From positions 1 to 59,098 of IMG/VR virus record IMGVR_UViG_3300050011_000298: 59,098 nucleotides of DNA; one strand, given 5' to 3'. The translations under genes and the position numbers were made by a program. A model generated the notes under the pieces. It made no database searches. It was not told where the DNA came from and saw nothing but the letters and a program-made list of their open reading frames with translations. Of the stretch, positions 35,296-43,983 are shown piece after piece; within the stretch, counting starts at the first letter, position 1; each line of letters begins with the position of its first letter. The DNA comes from a virus.

Positions 35296-36882
35296 ATGTC
35301 AAAGATAGTAAAGCATGGAGCAGATGCACGAGATGCGATTTTGCGCGGTGTGAATTTTCTCGCGGACGCGGTTTGTTTAACGGAAGGTCCGAGAGGCAGG
35401 ACCGCAATTCTCGGGCAACGTGCGTTAGGACAAACTCCTAGAGTGTCAAGGGATGGGGTGTCTGTTTGCAACTATGTGGATTGCGCCGACCCAACAGAGC
35501 AGATGGGGTCTGACCTTGTTCGCGAAGCCAGCCAGAAAACGGATAATATTGTCGGAGACGGCTCCACCGCCACCGTCACTCTCGCTCGCGCAATGATTCA
35601 ATCTGGTTTTGACTTCATCAAGAACGGTGCAAACCCTATAGCCCTAGAGCGCGGGCTGCAGAAAGCAGCACAAGCAATCATCCGCCGCGTGCAAGAAACT
35701 GCGGTGATATGCGAGGGTGAAAAAATTTTTCAAGTGGCGACGGTTGCGGCCCACGGGGATGCGGAGATAGGCCGCCTTGTATCCGACGCGGTTCAGAAAG
35801 CTGGGCCAAACGGTATTGTAACCGCCGAACCATCTTCCACATCTGAAACTTATGTCGAGACAGTAGCTGGAATTGAGTTGTTGAAGTCGAATCTTTTGCA
35901 CGGCGTTTTTATCACGCACCCTGAAACAATGTCGGCTGAACTGGCCGACTGTCGCATCTTGTTATGGGAGGGTGTGATTGCCACGGCGAAGTCACTCGTG
36001 CCGATTTTGAAACAAGTCGCAGAGACAGGCACCCCGCTGATTATCGTTGCGGGCGGCTATGAACAGGAAGCCTTATCGGTGCTCATCAACAACAAGGCGA
36101 AACTTGCCTTGCCGCTGATTGCCGTTCGGATGGAGGCATACGGAGAGCGCAAAAAAGAAGTTATGAGAGACATCGCCGCGTTGACAGGCGGTATAGCTTA
36201 CACCGAAGACATGGGGATGAAGATTGAAAGTATCGTCGTGAATAAACTTGGCTCTGCGCGCAAGGTCATCACGAATATGTCCAAGACCCAGATTATCGAT
36301 GGTAAAGGCAATCAAGCAGAAGTGGCTGGGCGCGTGGCGCATATTCAACAATGCATCGAGGCTGCCGCCCCTGCAGAGCGTAATCCCCTGCGCCAGCGTC
36401 TTGCGGCGCTACTCGGAGGCATTACCGTAATTAAAGTGGGCGACGTAACTCTCACGGCCATGGAAGAAAAGAAAGACCGCGTTGTTGATGCAATGTCTGC
36501 GGCGAAAGCTGCGGTCGAATCTGGAATCGTTCCTGGTGGGGGCACCGCATTAATGCAGGCGTCCACCATCCTCTTGGGGTTGCGTTTTTCAGATGCCGAG
36601 ATGCGCGGGGTAGATGTAGTGCATATCGCATGTCGGGCCGTAGCGAGACAAATTGCCGAGAACGCAGGAATCAGCGGCGACCTTATTGTGGCTCAACTGA
36701 TGGCAACACCAGACCTGGGATATAATGCGGCGTCCGAAGTATTTGAAAATCTCGTTGACGCGGGGATTGTCGACCCTGCACAGGTTGTGATTGAGGCTCT
36801 ACGAAACGCTGCCTCTGTCGCAGGAAGTTTCATCACTATGGGATGCACTGTCGCAGAGGTTCAGGAGAAGCCCAATGTCTAA
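35296..36882 (+). CDS. groEL: GroEL-like chaperonin (60 kDa subunit)
   Basis: A 528-residue Hsp60. Conserved segments: LTEGPRGRTA, SRDGVSV, the ATP-binding NIVGDGSTATVTLA, and the C-terminal nucleotide site AAVESGIVPGGGTALM with the preceding D of RVVDAMSAAK (equivalent of the catalytic Asp). The apical domain is present but diverged, and the protein lacks the GGM-rich tail of bacterial GroEL. Phage GroEL proteins fold phage virion proteins; here groEL, groES and terminase are in one operon with overlapping genes. The order groEL-groES is the reverse of the usual bacterial order, arguing against simple host pick-up. Confidence 0.95.
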   Translation: MSKIVKHGADARDAILRGVNFLADAVCLTEGPRGRTAILGQRALGQTPRVSRDGVSVCNYVDCADPTEQMGSDLVREASQKTDNIVGDGSTATVTLARAMIQSGFDFIKNGANPIALERGLQKAAQAIIRRVQETAVICEGEKIFQVATVAAHGDAEIGRLVSDAVQKAGPNGIVTAEPSSTSETYVETVAGIELLKSNLLHGVFITHPETMSAELADCRILLWEGVIATAKSLVPILKQVAETGTPLIIVAGGYEQEALSVLINNKAKLALPLIAVRMEAYGERKKEVMRDIAALTGGIAYTEDMGMKIESIVVNKLGSARKVITNMSKTQIIDGKGNQAEVAGRVAHIQQCIEAAAPAERNPLRQRLAALLGGITVIKVGDVTLTAMEEKKDRVVDAMSAAKAAVESGIVPGGGTALMQASTILLGLRFSDAEMRGVDVVHIACRAVARQIAENAGISGDLIVAQLMATPDLGYNAASEVFENLVDAGIVDPAQVVIEALRNAASVAGSFITMGCTVAEVQEKPNV

Positions 36883-37153
36883 AAATTATATCGAGCCAGC
36901 AACAGACCACGTACTTGTCATCGACGCGCCGCACGACACGACCATCGACGGCATTTCTCTGCCCGACAATGTCAAGCAGCAAGAGATGGTTTTCGGGACC
37001 GTCGTATGTGCAGGACCTAATGCGCACAAGACTAAACCCAGAGATAACGTCGGGTACGGACCATACGCTGGAAAGAATGTTGTGATGGAAGGGCTGGAGT
37101 ATCGGCTCATCCGCGAAGGGCAGATTGAGTTCTACATCAGAAAGAGTAACTAA
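36875..37153 (+). CDS. groES: GroES-like co-chaperonin
   Basis: A 92-residue protein from ATG 36875, overlapping groEL by 8 bp. The fold pattern is VLVIDAP, a mobile loop (HDTTIDGISLPDNVKQQ) with the G-I-x-L tripeptide that contacts GroEL, FGTVVCAGPN, then NVGYGPYAGKNVVMEGLEYR and LIREGQIEFYI. The usual roof-loop glycine and VG.GDxV segment is diverged, as in other phage GroES proteins. It acts as the lid of the adjacent GroEL. Its stop overlaps the next start (TAATG). Confidence 0.88.
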   Translation: MSKNYIEPATDHVLVIDAPHDTTIDGISLPDNVKQQEMVFGTVVCAGPNAHKTKPRDNVGYGPYAGKNVVMEGLEYRLIREGQIEFYIRKSN

Positions 37154-37659
37154 TGAGCAACAACAAACGTCTGACACTCGAAGAAGTTAAAGACACGCAG
37201 GAGTACAGCATCCTGACTGGTAAGCAGCAACTGTTCGCGGAAACATATATTGCGAGCGGCATCGGTACAGGGACGTACGATCCTATCGCCGCCACGCTGA
37301 TGGCGTACACGTGCAAGTCGAAGGAGAACGCGCGTGTCATGAGCTACTCGCTGATGGCGAACATCCGTATCGTCGCCGTCTTGAATCGGCACTTCAACCG
37401 CGAACCGCTCGAAGCATTTTTGATTCAGGTCGACCGCGCAATTCAAAACAAGAAGCTGAGCGTTGCGCAAATGAACGCCTTGAAGTTGAAGGCCGACATC
37501 CTTGGGTACGGCGCACGACTTCCTGGTACGGACAGGAATGCGACGGACGCCATTCCGCCAGATGTCCTCGCGGCATCCAAGGCCGCAAAGAAAGCTGCCC
37601 GTAAGAAACCCGTGCGCGCCCCGCGCCCTGAACCCGCCGACGTGTTCTTCGACCGATAG
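37153..37659 (+). CDS. terS: Terminase small subunit
   Basis: A 168-residue protein with the terminase small-subunit helix-turn-helix pattern: LTGKQQLFAETYIASG, then DPIAATLMAYTCKSKENARV (the A..AGYS.....A...Leu equivalent). A central oligomerisation helix (VDRAIQNKKLSVAQMNALKL) and a basic C-terminal tail rich in Lys/Ala/Pro follow. It recognises packaging sites and loads DNA on the large subunit, which lies 8 kb downstream here, beyond the fibre genes. Confidence 0.8.
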   Translation: MSNNKRLTLEEVKDTQEYSILTGKQQLFAETYIASGIGTGTYDPIAATLMAYTCKSKENARVMSYSLMANIRIVAVLNRHFNREPLEAFLIQVDRAIQNKKLSVAQMNALKLKADILGYGARLPGTDRNATDAIPPDVLAASKAAKKAARKKPVRAPRPEPADVFFDR

Positions 37660-37663
37660 CATT

Positions 37664-37690
37664 TAAGACTTTCAATTCCATAAGTAGGTG
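37664..37690 (+). promoter_or_regulatory. GACT-N8-CATAAGT element, copy 6
   Basis: GACT 37667-37670, CATAAGT 37679-37685, followed by AGGTGG, which can serve as ribosome binding site for a TTG start at 37700. Confidence 0.75.
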
Positions 37691-37699
37691 GACACCTTT

Positions 37700-38008
37700 T
37701 TGATTTCGGGCACCGAGACCCTCGGACAGCCTCGCATGGGCTCTATCCTTGACGAGACGGGTACGCCTGCGTCTGGATACGATACCAAAGGCCCCTATTC
37801 TTGTGAGTGTTGCGTCCACAAGACAGCGATGGACGAGCCCTTCTGCATTCATCCCAAGGTCGTCGGCGATGAACGCCTACAAGACCTCCTGGTGCATATC
37901 AACGGACGGCCTGCGGTGAAGATCGATATGGAGCACGGCTGTTGCAGGTTTGTTTCCCAAGCGCGCCCTGAATGCGACGAGGATGATGACCATGGCAAAG
38001 ATGAGTAA
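37700..38008 (+). CDS. Hypothetical Cys-rich protein
   Basis: About 102 residues from TTG 37700 (AGGTGG leader); GTG 37688 is an alternative. A central CECCVHKTAMDEPFCIHPKV and a later CCRF suggest a metal site, similar to small rubredoxin-like or zinc proteins of phages. First gene after promoter copy 6 and before the fibre genes. Function unknown. Confidence 0.55.
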   Translation: MISGTETLGQPRMGSILDETGTPASGYDTKGPYSCECCVHKTAMDEPFCIHPKVVGDERLQDLLVHINGRPAVKIDMEHGCCRFVSQARPECDEDDDHGKDE

Positions 38009-38153
38009 GGACGCCGCGTTTCACGAAGTGTTCCACAACAAACCGAGTACGGTCGACACCAGCAAGTCCGCCAAGGGTCAACAGAAGCAGATGATCGCAA
38101 TCGCATTAAGCAAGGCAGGAATGTCGAAGCCAGGGAAGAACGTGAAGAAATAA
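37992..38153 (+). CDS. Small DUF6496-like protein
   Basis: A 53-residue protein from ATG 37992. The motif FHEVFHNKPSTVDTSKSAKG, then QQKQMIAIALSKAG, matches a short domain common in phage structural operons (DUF6496-type). Role unknown. It overlaps the previous gene by 17 bp and ends one base before the next ATG. Confidence 0.65.
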   Translation: MAKMSKDAAFHEVFHNKPSTVDTSKSAKGQQKQMIAIALSKAGMSKPGKNVKK

Positions 38154-38154
38154 T

Positions 38155-40107
38155 ATGCCATCAAGTATCATCATCGGAACTGGGGGCGGCGGCGGAACCA
38201 GCAGCGGATCGAATGCTTCCGTTGGTCTGAACGGCGGACCTGGGCCCACTAGCTCAACCCAAATCGGAGACATCGTCGCGGGGGTTTTTACTCCATTCAG
38301 TGCGACGAATCCCATCCCGATTACGGGAACCATTCTCGCCAACAACTTGTCGGTCGGTCCAACAGGATCGCCAGTTCCCCCTGACGCCACCTTCATAGGT
38401 GTGCGTGACGCCAGCGGAAATCTTGTCGGCGCGAGCGCAGCTAATCCTGTCCGCATCGATCCAACGGGAACAACTGTTCAACCTGTCTCGGGCACCATCA
38501 CCGCGAATCAGGGAACATCGCCGTGGGTTGTCAGTCTCGCGTCCACGACAATCACAGGCAACGTCACAGTCGTTCAACCCACTGGTACGAACTTGCATGT
38601 GGTAATCGATTCAGGCTCAACCATCACCGCAACGGTCAGCGGCAACAGGTCGAACAATACTGCGGTCCCTGGCGCCACAAACATCGGCGCGCTCGTCGCG
38701 CAGGCTCTCACAACTCCCACTGCGGGATACACGACAGGCAATGAAGTTCTGCTCGTTACCGATTTGCCTGGAAATCTGAACACCGATCTTCAGGCGTACA
38801 ACAACAACGCCGTGGTTGGTGACGGCATTAATGGTTTGATTCCTGTCGGCAACTACGGCACAAGCGTCACCACCGATGCGACGTGGACCTCAGCGACTGG
38901 TCTCAATACTGCAGTCACGCTGGTCTCCAACATCGAAGGCTACAGTTCCATCGCCATCACGCTCAACCAAACAGGCACTCTGACTGCGGGCGCCGTGACG
39001 TTTGAAATCTCAAACGATAACACGAACTGGTATCCAGTCGAAGGCGTTGACCCGAACACAGGCGTCATCGTTCCGTCGACCTACACTCTAGTCATCGGGT
39101 ATTTTATTTTCTTGTTCACTGTGCCTGCACCATATTTCCGTGTCCGACTCAGCACTGCAATCGTTGGATCGGGCACGCTGATAATCGGCCACAACGTAAA
39201 GACGCTACCACAAGTTCACAACATTGCAGGTATCATTTCTGGCACTATCGGCGGCGCGTTAACAAACAACAACGCAGTTCCTGCCGCTACTCTGCTTGGC
39301 GTGCTTCCAGCTATAGCTGAGACTGCGTATAATACCGTCACTTATGTGACGGGAAATCAAGTTCTACCTGTTACGGACTTGCATGGTGCGTTGAACACCG
39401 ACGAGCAAGCGGTAGCGGGCGTTCAACTTGGGGCCACCGCTATTGTTCCGTTTGGAAATATCCCTGCTAACGTGAACGTACCTGCCGTCAATGCAGCGGT
39501 CTTCACAACTTACAACTCTACGCCGCCGACGCTTACGAATGGACAGCCCGCCGTACTACAGTCCGACCCTACTGGCTCGCTGTATGTAGATACGACGGGG
39601 CGTTCAAACACCTTTCGCGGCACCCAGAGTGCGTTCACGCCGTTAGCGGATGCATCCGTTCCGTTTTTCGTCATACAGGGGAGTGCCACTAAGACCATCA
39701 AAATCAGGAACGTCAAAATTACGTGGGCTTGTACGACAGGCAACGCGGCCCCGAACGTCATTCGCGTGCGGCGATACACTGTCATCAGCGGCGGCACACC
39801 CAACGCTATAACGGCGGTGCCTCTGGATACCAATAACGCTGCGGCGACTGCTGTGGTGTCACAGTATACTGTACTGCCGACCACCGCAACGCAATTTAAC
39901 GCTGGTTCGATTTCATCGGAGTACATGCAGTGGATTACGAACTCGGCGGGCTTGGTTGGTCCAGTCGCAGTTCAACTGGAGTTCGGAGTTGATTCCGAGC
40001 AGGCTATCACATTGCGTGGTGTGGCAGATTTTATTGGAATTGAAATTACAGCAGTCGCCGCGCTCGGCGCACTCATGACCGTTCGAATCTCATGGACGGA
40101 GGAGTAA
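38155..40107 (+). CDS. Large fibre/decoration-type virion protein
   Basis: A 650-residue Gly/Thr/Asn/Val-rich protein, starting with IIIGTGGGGGTSSGSN. It contains repeated strand units (SGTITANQGTSPWVVSLAST; VTVVQPTGTNLHVVIDSGST) and two related blocks around residues 165-200 and 385-430 (NNTAVPGATNIGALVAQALT and NNNAVPAATLLGVLPAIAET, each followed by YTTGNEVL / YVTGNQVL..LPVTDL). This is typical of beta-helical or sandwich-rich fibres and capsid decoration proteins. The C-terminal part (FFVIQGSATKTIKIRNVKIT) looks like a sandwich domain. Receptor role not provable. Confidence 0.7.
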   Translation: MPSSIIIGTGGGGGTSSGSNASVGLNGGPGPTSSTQIGDIVAGVFTPFSATNPIPITGTILANNLSVGPTGSPVPPDATFIGVRDASGNLVGASAANPVRIDPTGTTVQPVSGTITANQGTSPWVVSLASTTITGNVTVVQPTGTNLHVVIDSGSTITATVSGNRSNNTAVPGATNIGALVAQALTTPTAGYTTGNEVLLVTDLPGNLNTDLQAYNNNAVVGDGINGLIPVGNYGTSVTTDATWTSATGLNTAVTLVSNIEGYSSIAITLNQTGTLTAGAVTFEISNDNTNWYPVEGVDPNTGVIVPSTYTLVIGYFIFLFTVPAPYFRVRLSTAIVGSGTLIIGHNVKTLPQVHNIAGIISGTIGGALTNNNAVPAATLLGVLPAIAETAYNTVTYVTGNQVLPVTDLHGALNTDEQAVAGVQLGATAIVPFGNIPANVNVPAVNAAVFTTYNSTPPTLTNGQPAVLQSDPTGSLYVDTTGRSNTFRGTQSAFTPLADASVPFFVIQGSATKTIKIRNVKITWACTTGNAAPNVIRVRRYTVISGGTPNAITAVPLDTNNAAATAVVSQYTVLPTTATQFNAGSISSEYMQWITNSAGLVGPVAVQLEFGVDSEQAITLRGVADFIGIEITAVAALGALMTVRISWTEE

Positions 40108-40108
40108 T

Positions 40109-41500
40109 ATGGCTCTTCAACAGGTAGTTCCGATATCGATGCTGATAGAAGGAGATGGCAGTTCAACTGTCTTCATCTTTGCGTTAGGCAATCTCTATCA
40201 AATCTCTTCAGGCTCAGCCGTTCCTTACGGAAATCTTGGAGCCGTGCCCACAGGTATCGTCGTCAGCGGTATTCCTCCTGTGCCTGTCACATCAGTAACA
40301 ATTGATGGGGTTGGAAATATTACCATCACTCTTGCCTCTGCGTTGGGTGCAGGGATTGTTCTGAACTTTGTTTTCAATCTCCTGTTTAATAGCGGGGACG
40401 TTTCTACGTTTCCTGCCGCAACACTAATCAGTGGCACCGTCGGCATTTCAAATTTTCCTGTCAGCCAGGCTGTGACGCTGGCGTCGACAACTATTACGGG
40501 TACGGTCGGCGTGACAGGCGCGTTCTTTCAAGCAACGCAGCCGATTAGTGGGGCAATCTCATTCACCGCGCCGCAGCATGTCATCAACGATGCCAGCGCA
40601 GCCGTCATCGGACATGTTATCAATGACGCTTCTGCGGCAGTCATCGGACATGTTATTTCCGATACGGGATCGGTGGTTGCTGTCTCCAATTTTCCTGCCA
40701 GCCAAGTCGTGACGTTGGCTTCCACCACAATCACAGGCAACGTCGCAGTCACTGGCGCGTTCTTCCAAGCTACCCAGCCAGTTAGCGGTGCGTTCTTCCA
40801 GGCTACGCAGCCAGTTAGTGGGGCATTTTTTCAGGCTGTACAGCCAGTAAGCGGTGCATTTTTTCAGGCAACTCAACCTGTTAGTGGCGCGTTCTTCCAA
40901 GCAACACAGCCAGTTTCGGTAGTAAGTGGAACTCTCACGTCCGTCACCGCCATCACCAATGCGCTGCCAGCGGGAACGAACGTCCTCGGGCACATCATCG
41001 TAGACAGCGGAACAATCACAGCCGTTACGGCAATCATCAACGCATTGCCGACAGGCGCCAATACCATCGGCAAGGTTGACATCCTCGGGAACGCGGGAGC
41101 GACACTGGACGCAGCCATCAACGGCGCCGCGTCAACGAACGCGCTATGGGCTATGCATGCCCCGTCAACAGCGGCAGCCGCAGCAATGGCAACACCAACG
41201 ACTATCGCGGCGCTGACTGTCGCGAACGTCAAAGCCTCGGCTGGAAACGTATACGGGATATCGGTGAACAATACGTCGGGCACGCCGATCTTTCTCCAGT
41301 TCTACAACACCGCAGGTACTCCTGTGCTCGGGACGAGCGTGATTTTCTCGATCCCCTGCGTCATCGGCATCACGAACATCCCGATTGCCCCGTTCGCGAT
41401 AGCAAATTTTGCAACAGGAATTGGTATCGGAGCATCGACATCCGCGCTCAGCACAGGTTCGCCATCAGTGCCTCCTGTTGTAACTATTTTCTTTAAGTAA
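40109..41500 (+). CDS. Fibre-like virion protein with 11-residue tandem repeats
   Basis: A 463-residue protein. Residues about 216-270 are five tandem copies of GAFFQATQPVS; a further GAFFQATQPIS lies earlier, and VINDASAAVIGH is repeated as well. These short beta repeats suggest a triple beta-helix or spiral shaft. The N-terminus (VVPISMLIEGDGSSTVFIFA) probably attaches to the virion. It shares style and strand motifs (SLASTTITGNV) with the preceding gene, so the two may be paralogous modules. Start is 2 bp after the previous stop. Confidence 0.7.
   Translation: MALQQVVPISMLIEGDGSSTVFIFALGNLYQISSGSAVPYGNLGAVPTGIVVSGIPPVPVTSVTIDGVGNITITLASALGAGIVLNFVFNLLFNSGDVSTFPAATLISGTVGISNFPVSQAVTLASTTITGTVGVTGAFFQATQPISGAISFTAPQHVINDASAAVIGHVINDASAAVIGHVISDTGSVVAVSNFPASQVVTLASTTITGNVAVTGAFFQATQPVSGAFFQATQPVSGAFFQAVQPVSGAFFQATQPVSGAFFQATQPVSVVSGTLTSVTAITNALPAGTNVLGHIIVDSGTITAVTAIINALPTGANTIGKVDILGNAGATLDAAINGAASTNALWAMHAPSTAAAAAMATPTTIAALTVANVKASAGNVYGISVNNTSGTPIFLQFYNTAGTPVLGTSVIFSIPCVIGITNIPIAPFAIANFATGIGIGASTSALSTGSPSVPPVVTIFFK
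40754..40918. repeat. 33-bp tandem repeats in fibre gene
   Basis: Five imperfect 33-bp units encoding GAFFQATQPVS (one has AVQ). DNA identity is lower than protein identity, so the array is older than the pentapeptide array. Confidence 0.85.
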
Positions 41501-41507
41501 GAATCCA

Positions 41508-42380
41508 ATGAGCATGGTCCAAGCATTTTCGTATAACTTCTCCATCATTGAGAACCCGCTCAGTGATGGGGGAAAGTTTGCCACCATATCTGATGTTGAT
41601 TTCACTGGCGTACTCAAAGTTGTAAACGCAGCAGGCAACCTCTGTGTTCCTGTCGCGGCCACGTCGCCTTCAGGCGCAGTCTATGTAGGACCCGTTGCCG
41701 CTCCTGGTGGAGTATGGCCCGCAGACCAGTACTCAGAACTAACGATGTCAATTATCGGAGACAACTCAGACATCGTATGGTGTGCGGTGCGTCAAGGTTC
41801 TCCTACCAGTGGAACCCAGTATCTTGTCAACATAACCACCAACCCGCAGACAATAGCTATCTTTGCAATCGTTGCTGGCGTACAACATATCTTGTTGAAT
41901 GTTTCGCAAGCAAATGCGCAAGGCGACGTTTTCAGATTGATGATAGTTGGAAACGTCTTGACTCTTTTCCGAAACGGCGCGCAGGTTCAGACTGTCACCG
42001 ACACCAATAACTTTATTGCAACAGGTTCTCCAGGTTTTGCTCTCTACACTACAAATCCTGCCCTAACTACCGTGGGTACACGGTTGTGGGCTGCGGGGGC
42101 GAACCAGTCCGCTACTCCAACATTTATTGTTGCTGGAGGTGGGCCAACCACTATTACAGTTCAAATCACCTCGACATCAGGGGGAACAATTTATTACACG
42201 ACGGACGGAACAACGCCAACTGAATCATCTAGCTCTATTGCAAGTGGTGGCACAGTTGTGATTAGCAGGTCAGCTACACTCAAGGCGATTGCTTCGGCTA
42301 CGAATTTTCTCGATAGTTTGGTAGGCAGCTTCTTCTCGCCTACGGCTGCCACACTTCAATTCGCAGGATTGCTTTGGTAA
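41508..42380 (+). CDS. Fibre/adhesin-like protein with chitobiase-type C-terminal domain
   Basis: A 290-residue protein. Residues about 1-200 resemble a concanavalin-like sandwich (FSIIENPLSDGGKFATISDV; LFRNGAQVQTVTDTNNFIAT). Residues about 210-265 match the CHB_HEX_C-type domain (GGTIYYTTDGTTPTESSSSI, then GGTVVISRSATLKAIA), a carbohydrate-binding or spacer module. This suggests binding to a cell-surface sugar. It lies 7 bp after the previous gene. Confidence 0.7.
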   Translation: MSMVQAFSYNFSIIENPLSDGGKFATISDVDFTGVLKVVNAAGNLCVPVAATSPSGAVYVGPVAAPGGVWPADQYSELTMSIIGDNSDIVWCAVRQGSPTSGTQYLVNITTNPQTIAIFAIVAGVQHILLNVSQANAQGDVFRLMIVGNVLTLFRNGAQVQTVTDTNNFIATGSPGFALYTTNPALTTVGTRLWAAGANQSATPTFIVAGGGPTTITVQITSTSGGTIYYTTDGTTPTESSSSIASGGTVVISRSATLKAIASATNFLDSLVGSFFSPTAATLQFAGLLW

Positions 42381-42394
42381 TCTCAGGAGAAGAT

Positions 42395-42646
42395 ATGCTT
42401 ATCGAAATTATTCTCGTCGGCACCGCAGTATTGTCCGTGGTGAACTTCATTCGGGGCTTCAAAACAGGTACGCCTGGGCCCCAAGGTCCTGCAGGTCCTG
42501 CGGGCTCGCAAGGCGTGCCAGGACCCCAAGCAGCGCATCAGTTGGGCGCGGAACACGCTCTGTGTGGTGGATGCGGGAGAGTAGTCGCGCACTTCAGCCT
42601 AACCCCGAAAGGGTTACGTTGCGCAAACTGCGCCCCAGCGGAATAA
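42395..42646 (+). CDS. Small protein: membrane helix, collagen-like repeat, zinc ribbon
   Basis: An 83-residue protein from ATG 42395 (CAGGAGAAGAT leader). Order: an N-terminal hydrophobic helix (IEIILVGTAVLSVVNFI), a short collagen-like run (GPQGPAGPAGSQGVPGPQ), then a zinc ribbon (LCGGCGRVVAHF...CANC). An odd fusion for so short a protein. It could be a trimeric membrane- or virion-linked connector. Confidence 0.6.
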   Translation: MLIEIILVGTAVLSVVNFIRGFKTGTPGPQGPAGPAGSQGVPGPQAAHQLGAEHALCGGCGRVVAHFSLTPKGLRCANCAPAE

Positions 42647-42670
42647 GACTATCCTTTCCATAAGTGAGGG
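42644..42670 (+). promoter_or_regulatory. GACT-N8-CATAAGT element, copy 7
   Basis: GACT 42647-42650, CATAAGT 42659-42665; its core 19 bp is identical to copies 1 and 12. GAGGGG follows as ribosome binding site for ATG 42679. Confidence 0.75.
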
Positions 42671-42678
42671 GTACTCTC

Positions 42679-43221
42679 ATGCCTGACGCACTCAGCGACG
42701 CCAAAGCATCTTTGGCTCATGCAAATAAAGCATTTCCGACATCCGTTGCGTCGGCGCAGGCCCCTAAAGCTGCGGTGGCGGCAGCCGCAACTCCCGCGCC
42801 CAGTATTGGGCAGGAACTAGCGGTCAAGAAAATCATGGTGGATAAAGCGCGGTCGGCTCTTCCGAAACTGCATAAGGGCGGTCCAGTGCCCGCTGACGGC
42901 GCATATCAACTGAAGGCAGGAGAACACGTTCTGACGGCGCCTGAAGCCGCCAAGGCGCGCACACACGCCATGCTGGCGAGCGGTATGAAGTCTCTCGCGA
43001 AGCCCGCGCCAGCGCACAAGGGAAACGCATCCATCGGCGCGATTGACCCGATGCCTGCGAAACCGAAGACGACTACGGATACAAATTTGGATACGGGATT
43101 TGGAGTTGGCGGCGCAAACGGTGTCTCGACATCAGGCGCAAAACCAGGCGGAACGATTAAGCCAGAAATCAATGCGACGCCTAAAATGAAACTTCCCGTC
43201 AGCGGCATTTCGAGAACATAA
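42679..43221 (+). CDS. Hypothetical virion-operon protein
   Basis: A 180-residue protein. A central motif LHKGGPVPADGAYQLKAGEH, then VLTAPEAAKARTHAML, is a form I have seen in other phage proteins of unknown function. Ala/Pro/Lys-rich flanks look disordered. It is the first gene behind promoter copy 7 and precedes a structural gene. Possibly a packaged or assembly protein. Confidence 0.6.
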   Translation: MPDALSDAKASLAHANKAFPTSVASAQAPKAAVAAAATPAPSIGQELAVKKIMVDKARSALPKLHKGGPVPADGAYQLKAGEHVLTAPEAAKARTHAMLASGMKSLAKPAPAHKGNASIGAIDPMPAKPKTTTDTNLDTGFGVGGANGVSTSGAKPGGTIKPEINATPKMKLPVSGISRT

Positions 43222-43233
43222 GGGAGATTTACC

Positions 43234-43938
43234 ATGTCAATGATTCGAACGCTCGGAGCCGTCGCAGTTGGTGCCATCCCGCCGACGCCTGCTGTTCTGG
43301 CTGCCGCGTACTACACCAGCGTCAACTTGGCTACGCCAGGAGTGGTCATCGGCGTCGCATCATTTTCAATTTTGAAAGGCATCGCTACCGTTTTCCTCAA
43401 CGCAACGCTGCCAGTGATAGGGTACAATGGCGAAAATGGGTACCTCCCTGTTCAAACATTCTCGCCCGCAAACCCAACTCAGTCCGTGAACTTTCACAAA
43501 GGCAAGCCGTTTGATATTTATGGCGGAATTGCTCCAGGCCCTCGTGGTCGAGGGGAGCAAGTGACATTGTGGGGTTTCGGGACAGCTACATATTTTAACG
43601 GCAAGCGGATTACTGTGCTGGATAACAATCCGGCCACGAATTCATTTCGGTTCTACATCGCGCACGCGGATGTTGCCAATACCGCCGACACAACTGGACT
43701 GACCGCGCCATCGCCCGCTCAGCATTATCGAGTTGTCCGTCTCGAATGCAGTCAGACTCTCGGCACCGACATTATTTATGTCGGTGATTTAAACGTCTCC
43801 AGCACGCAGTATATGGCGGCTCTGTCTTTGGCTGGTCAGTTCTCCATCGAAATTGCGGGTGAGAATGTTCCGCCCGAAGGTATTTGGATAACTGGAACGG
43901 GCCCAACGGATTCTTGTCAGGTGACGCTCATCATGTGA
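43234..43938 (+). CDS. Probable structural protein
   Basis: A 234-residue protein with GGGAG leader. Beta-rich pattern (VGYNGENGYLPVQTF-like segments; SVNFHKGKPFDIYGGIAPGP; QFSIEIAGENVPPEGIWITG), suggesting sandwich folds of a head-decoration or tail component. No similarity I can name. Followed by promoter copy 8. Confidence 0.55.
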   Translation: MSMIRTLGAVAVGAIPPTPAVLAAAYYTSVNLATPGVVIGVASFSILKGIATVFLNATLPVIGYNGENGYLPVQTFSPANPTQSVNFHKGKPFDIYGGIAPGPRGRGEQVTLWGFGTATYFNGKRITVLDNNPATNSFRFYIAHADVANTADTTGLTAPSPAQHYRVVRLECSQTLGTDIIYVGDLNVSSTQYMAALSLAGQFSIEIAGENVPPEGIWITGTGPTDSCQVTLIM

Positions 43939-43946
43939 CCTAGGAA

Positions 43947-43973
43947 ACTGACTTTCTTTTCCATAAGTAGATG
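43947..43973 (+). promoter_or_regulatory. GACT-N8-CATAAGT element, copy 8
   Basis: GACT 43950-43953, CATAAGT 43962-43968, directly upstream of the GIY-YIG gene. Confidence 0.75.
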
Positions 43974-43983
43974 AGAAACTCAG

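Noticed and set aside
40754-40918. Possible CRISPR-like or iteron array
   Set aside because: The 33-bp units are contiguous and in frame inside a fibre gene; there are no spacers.
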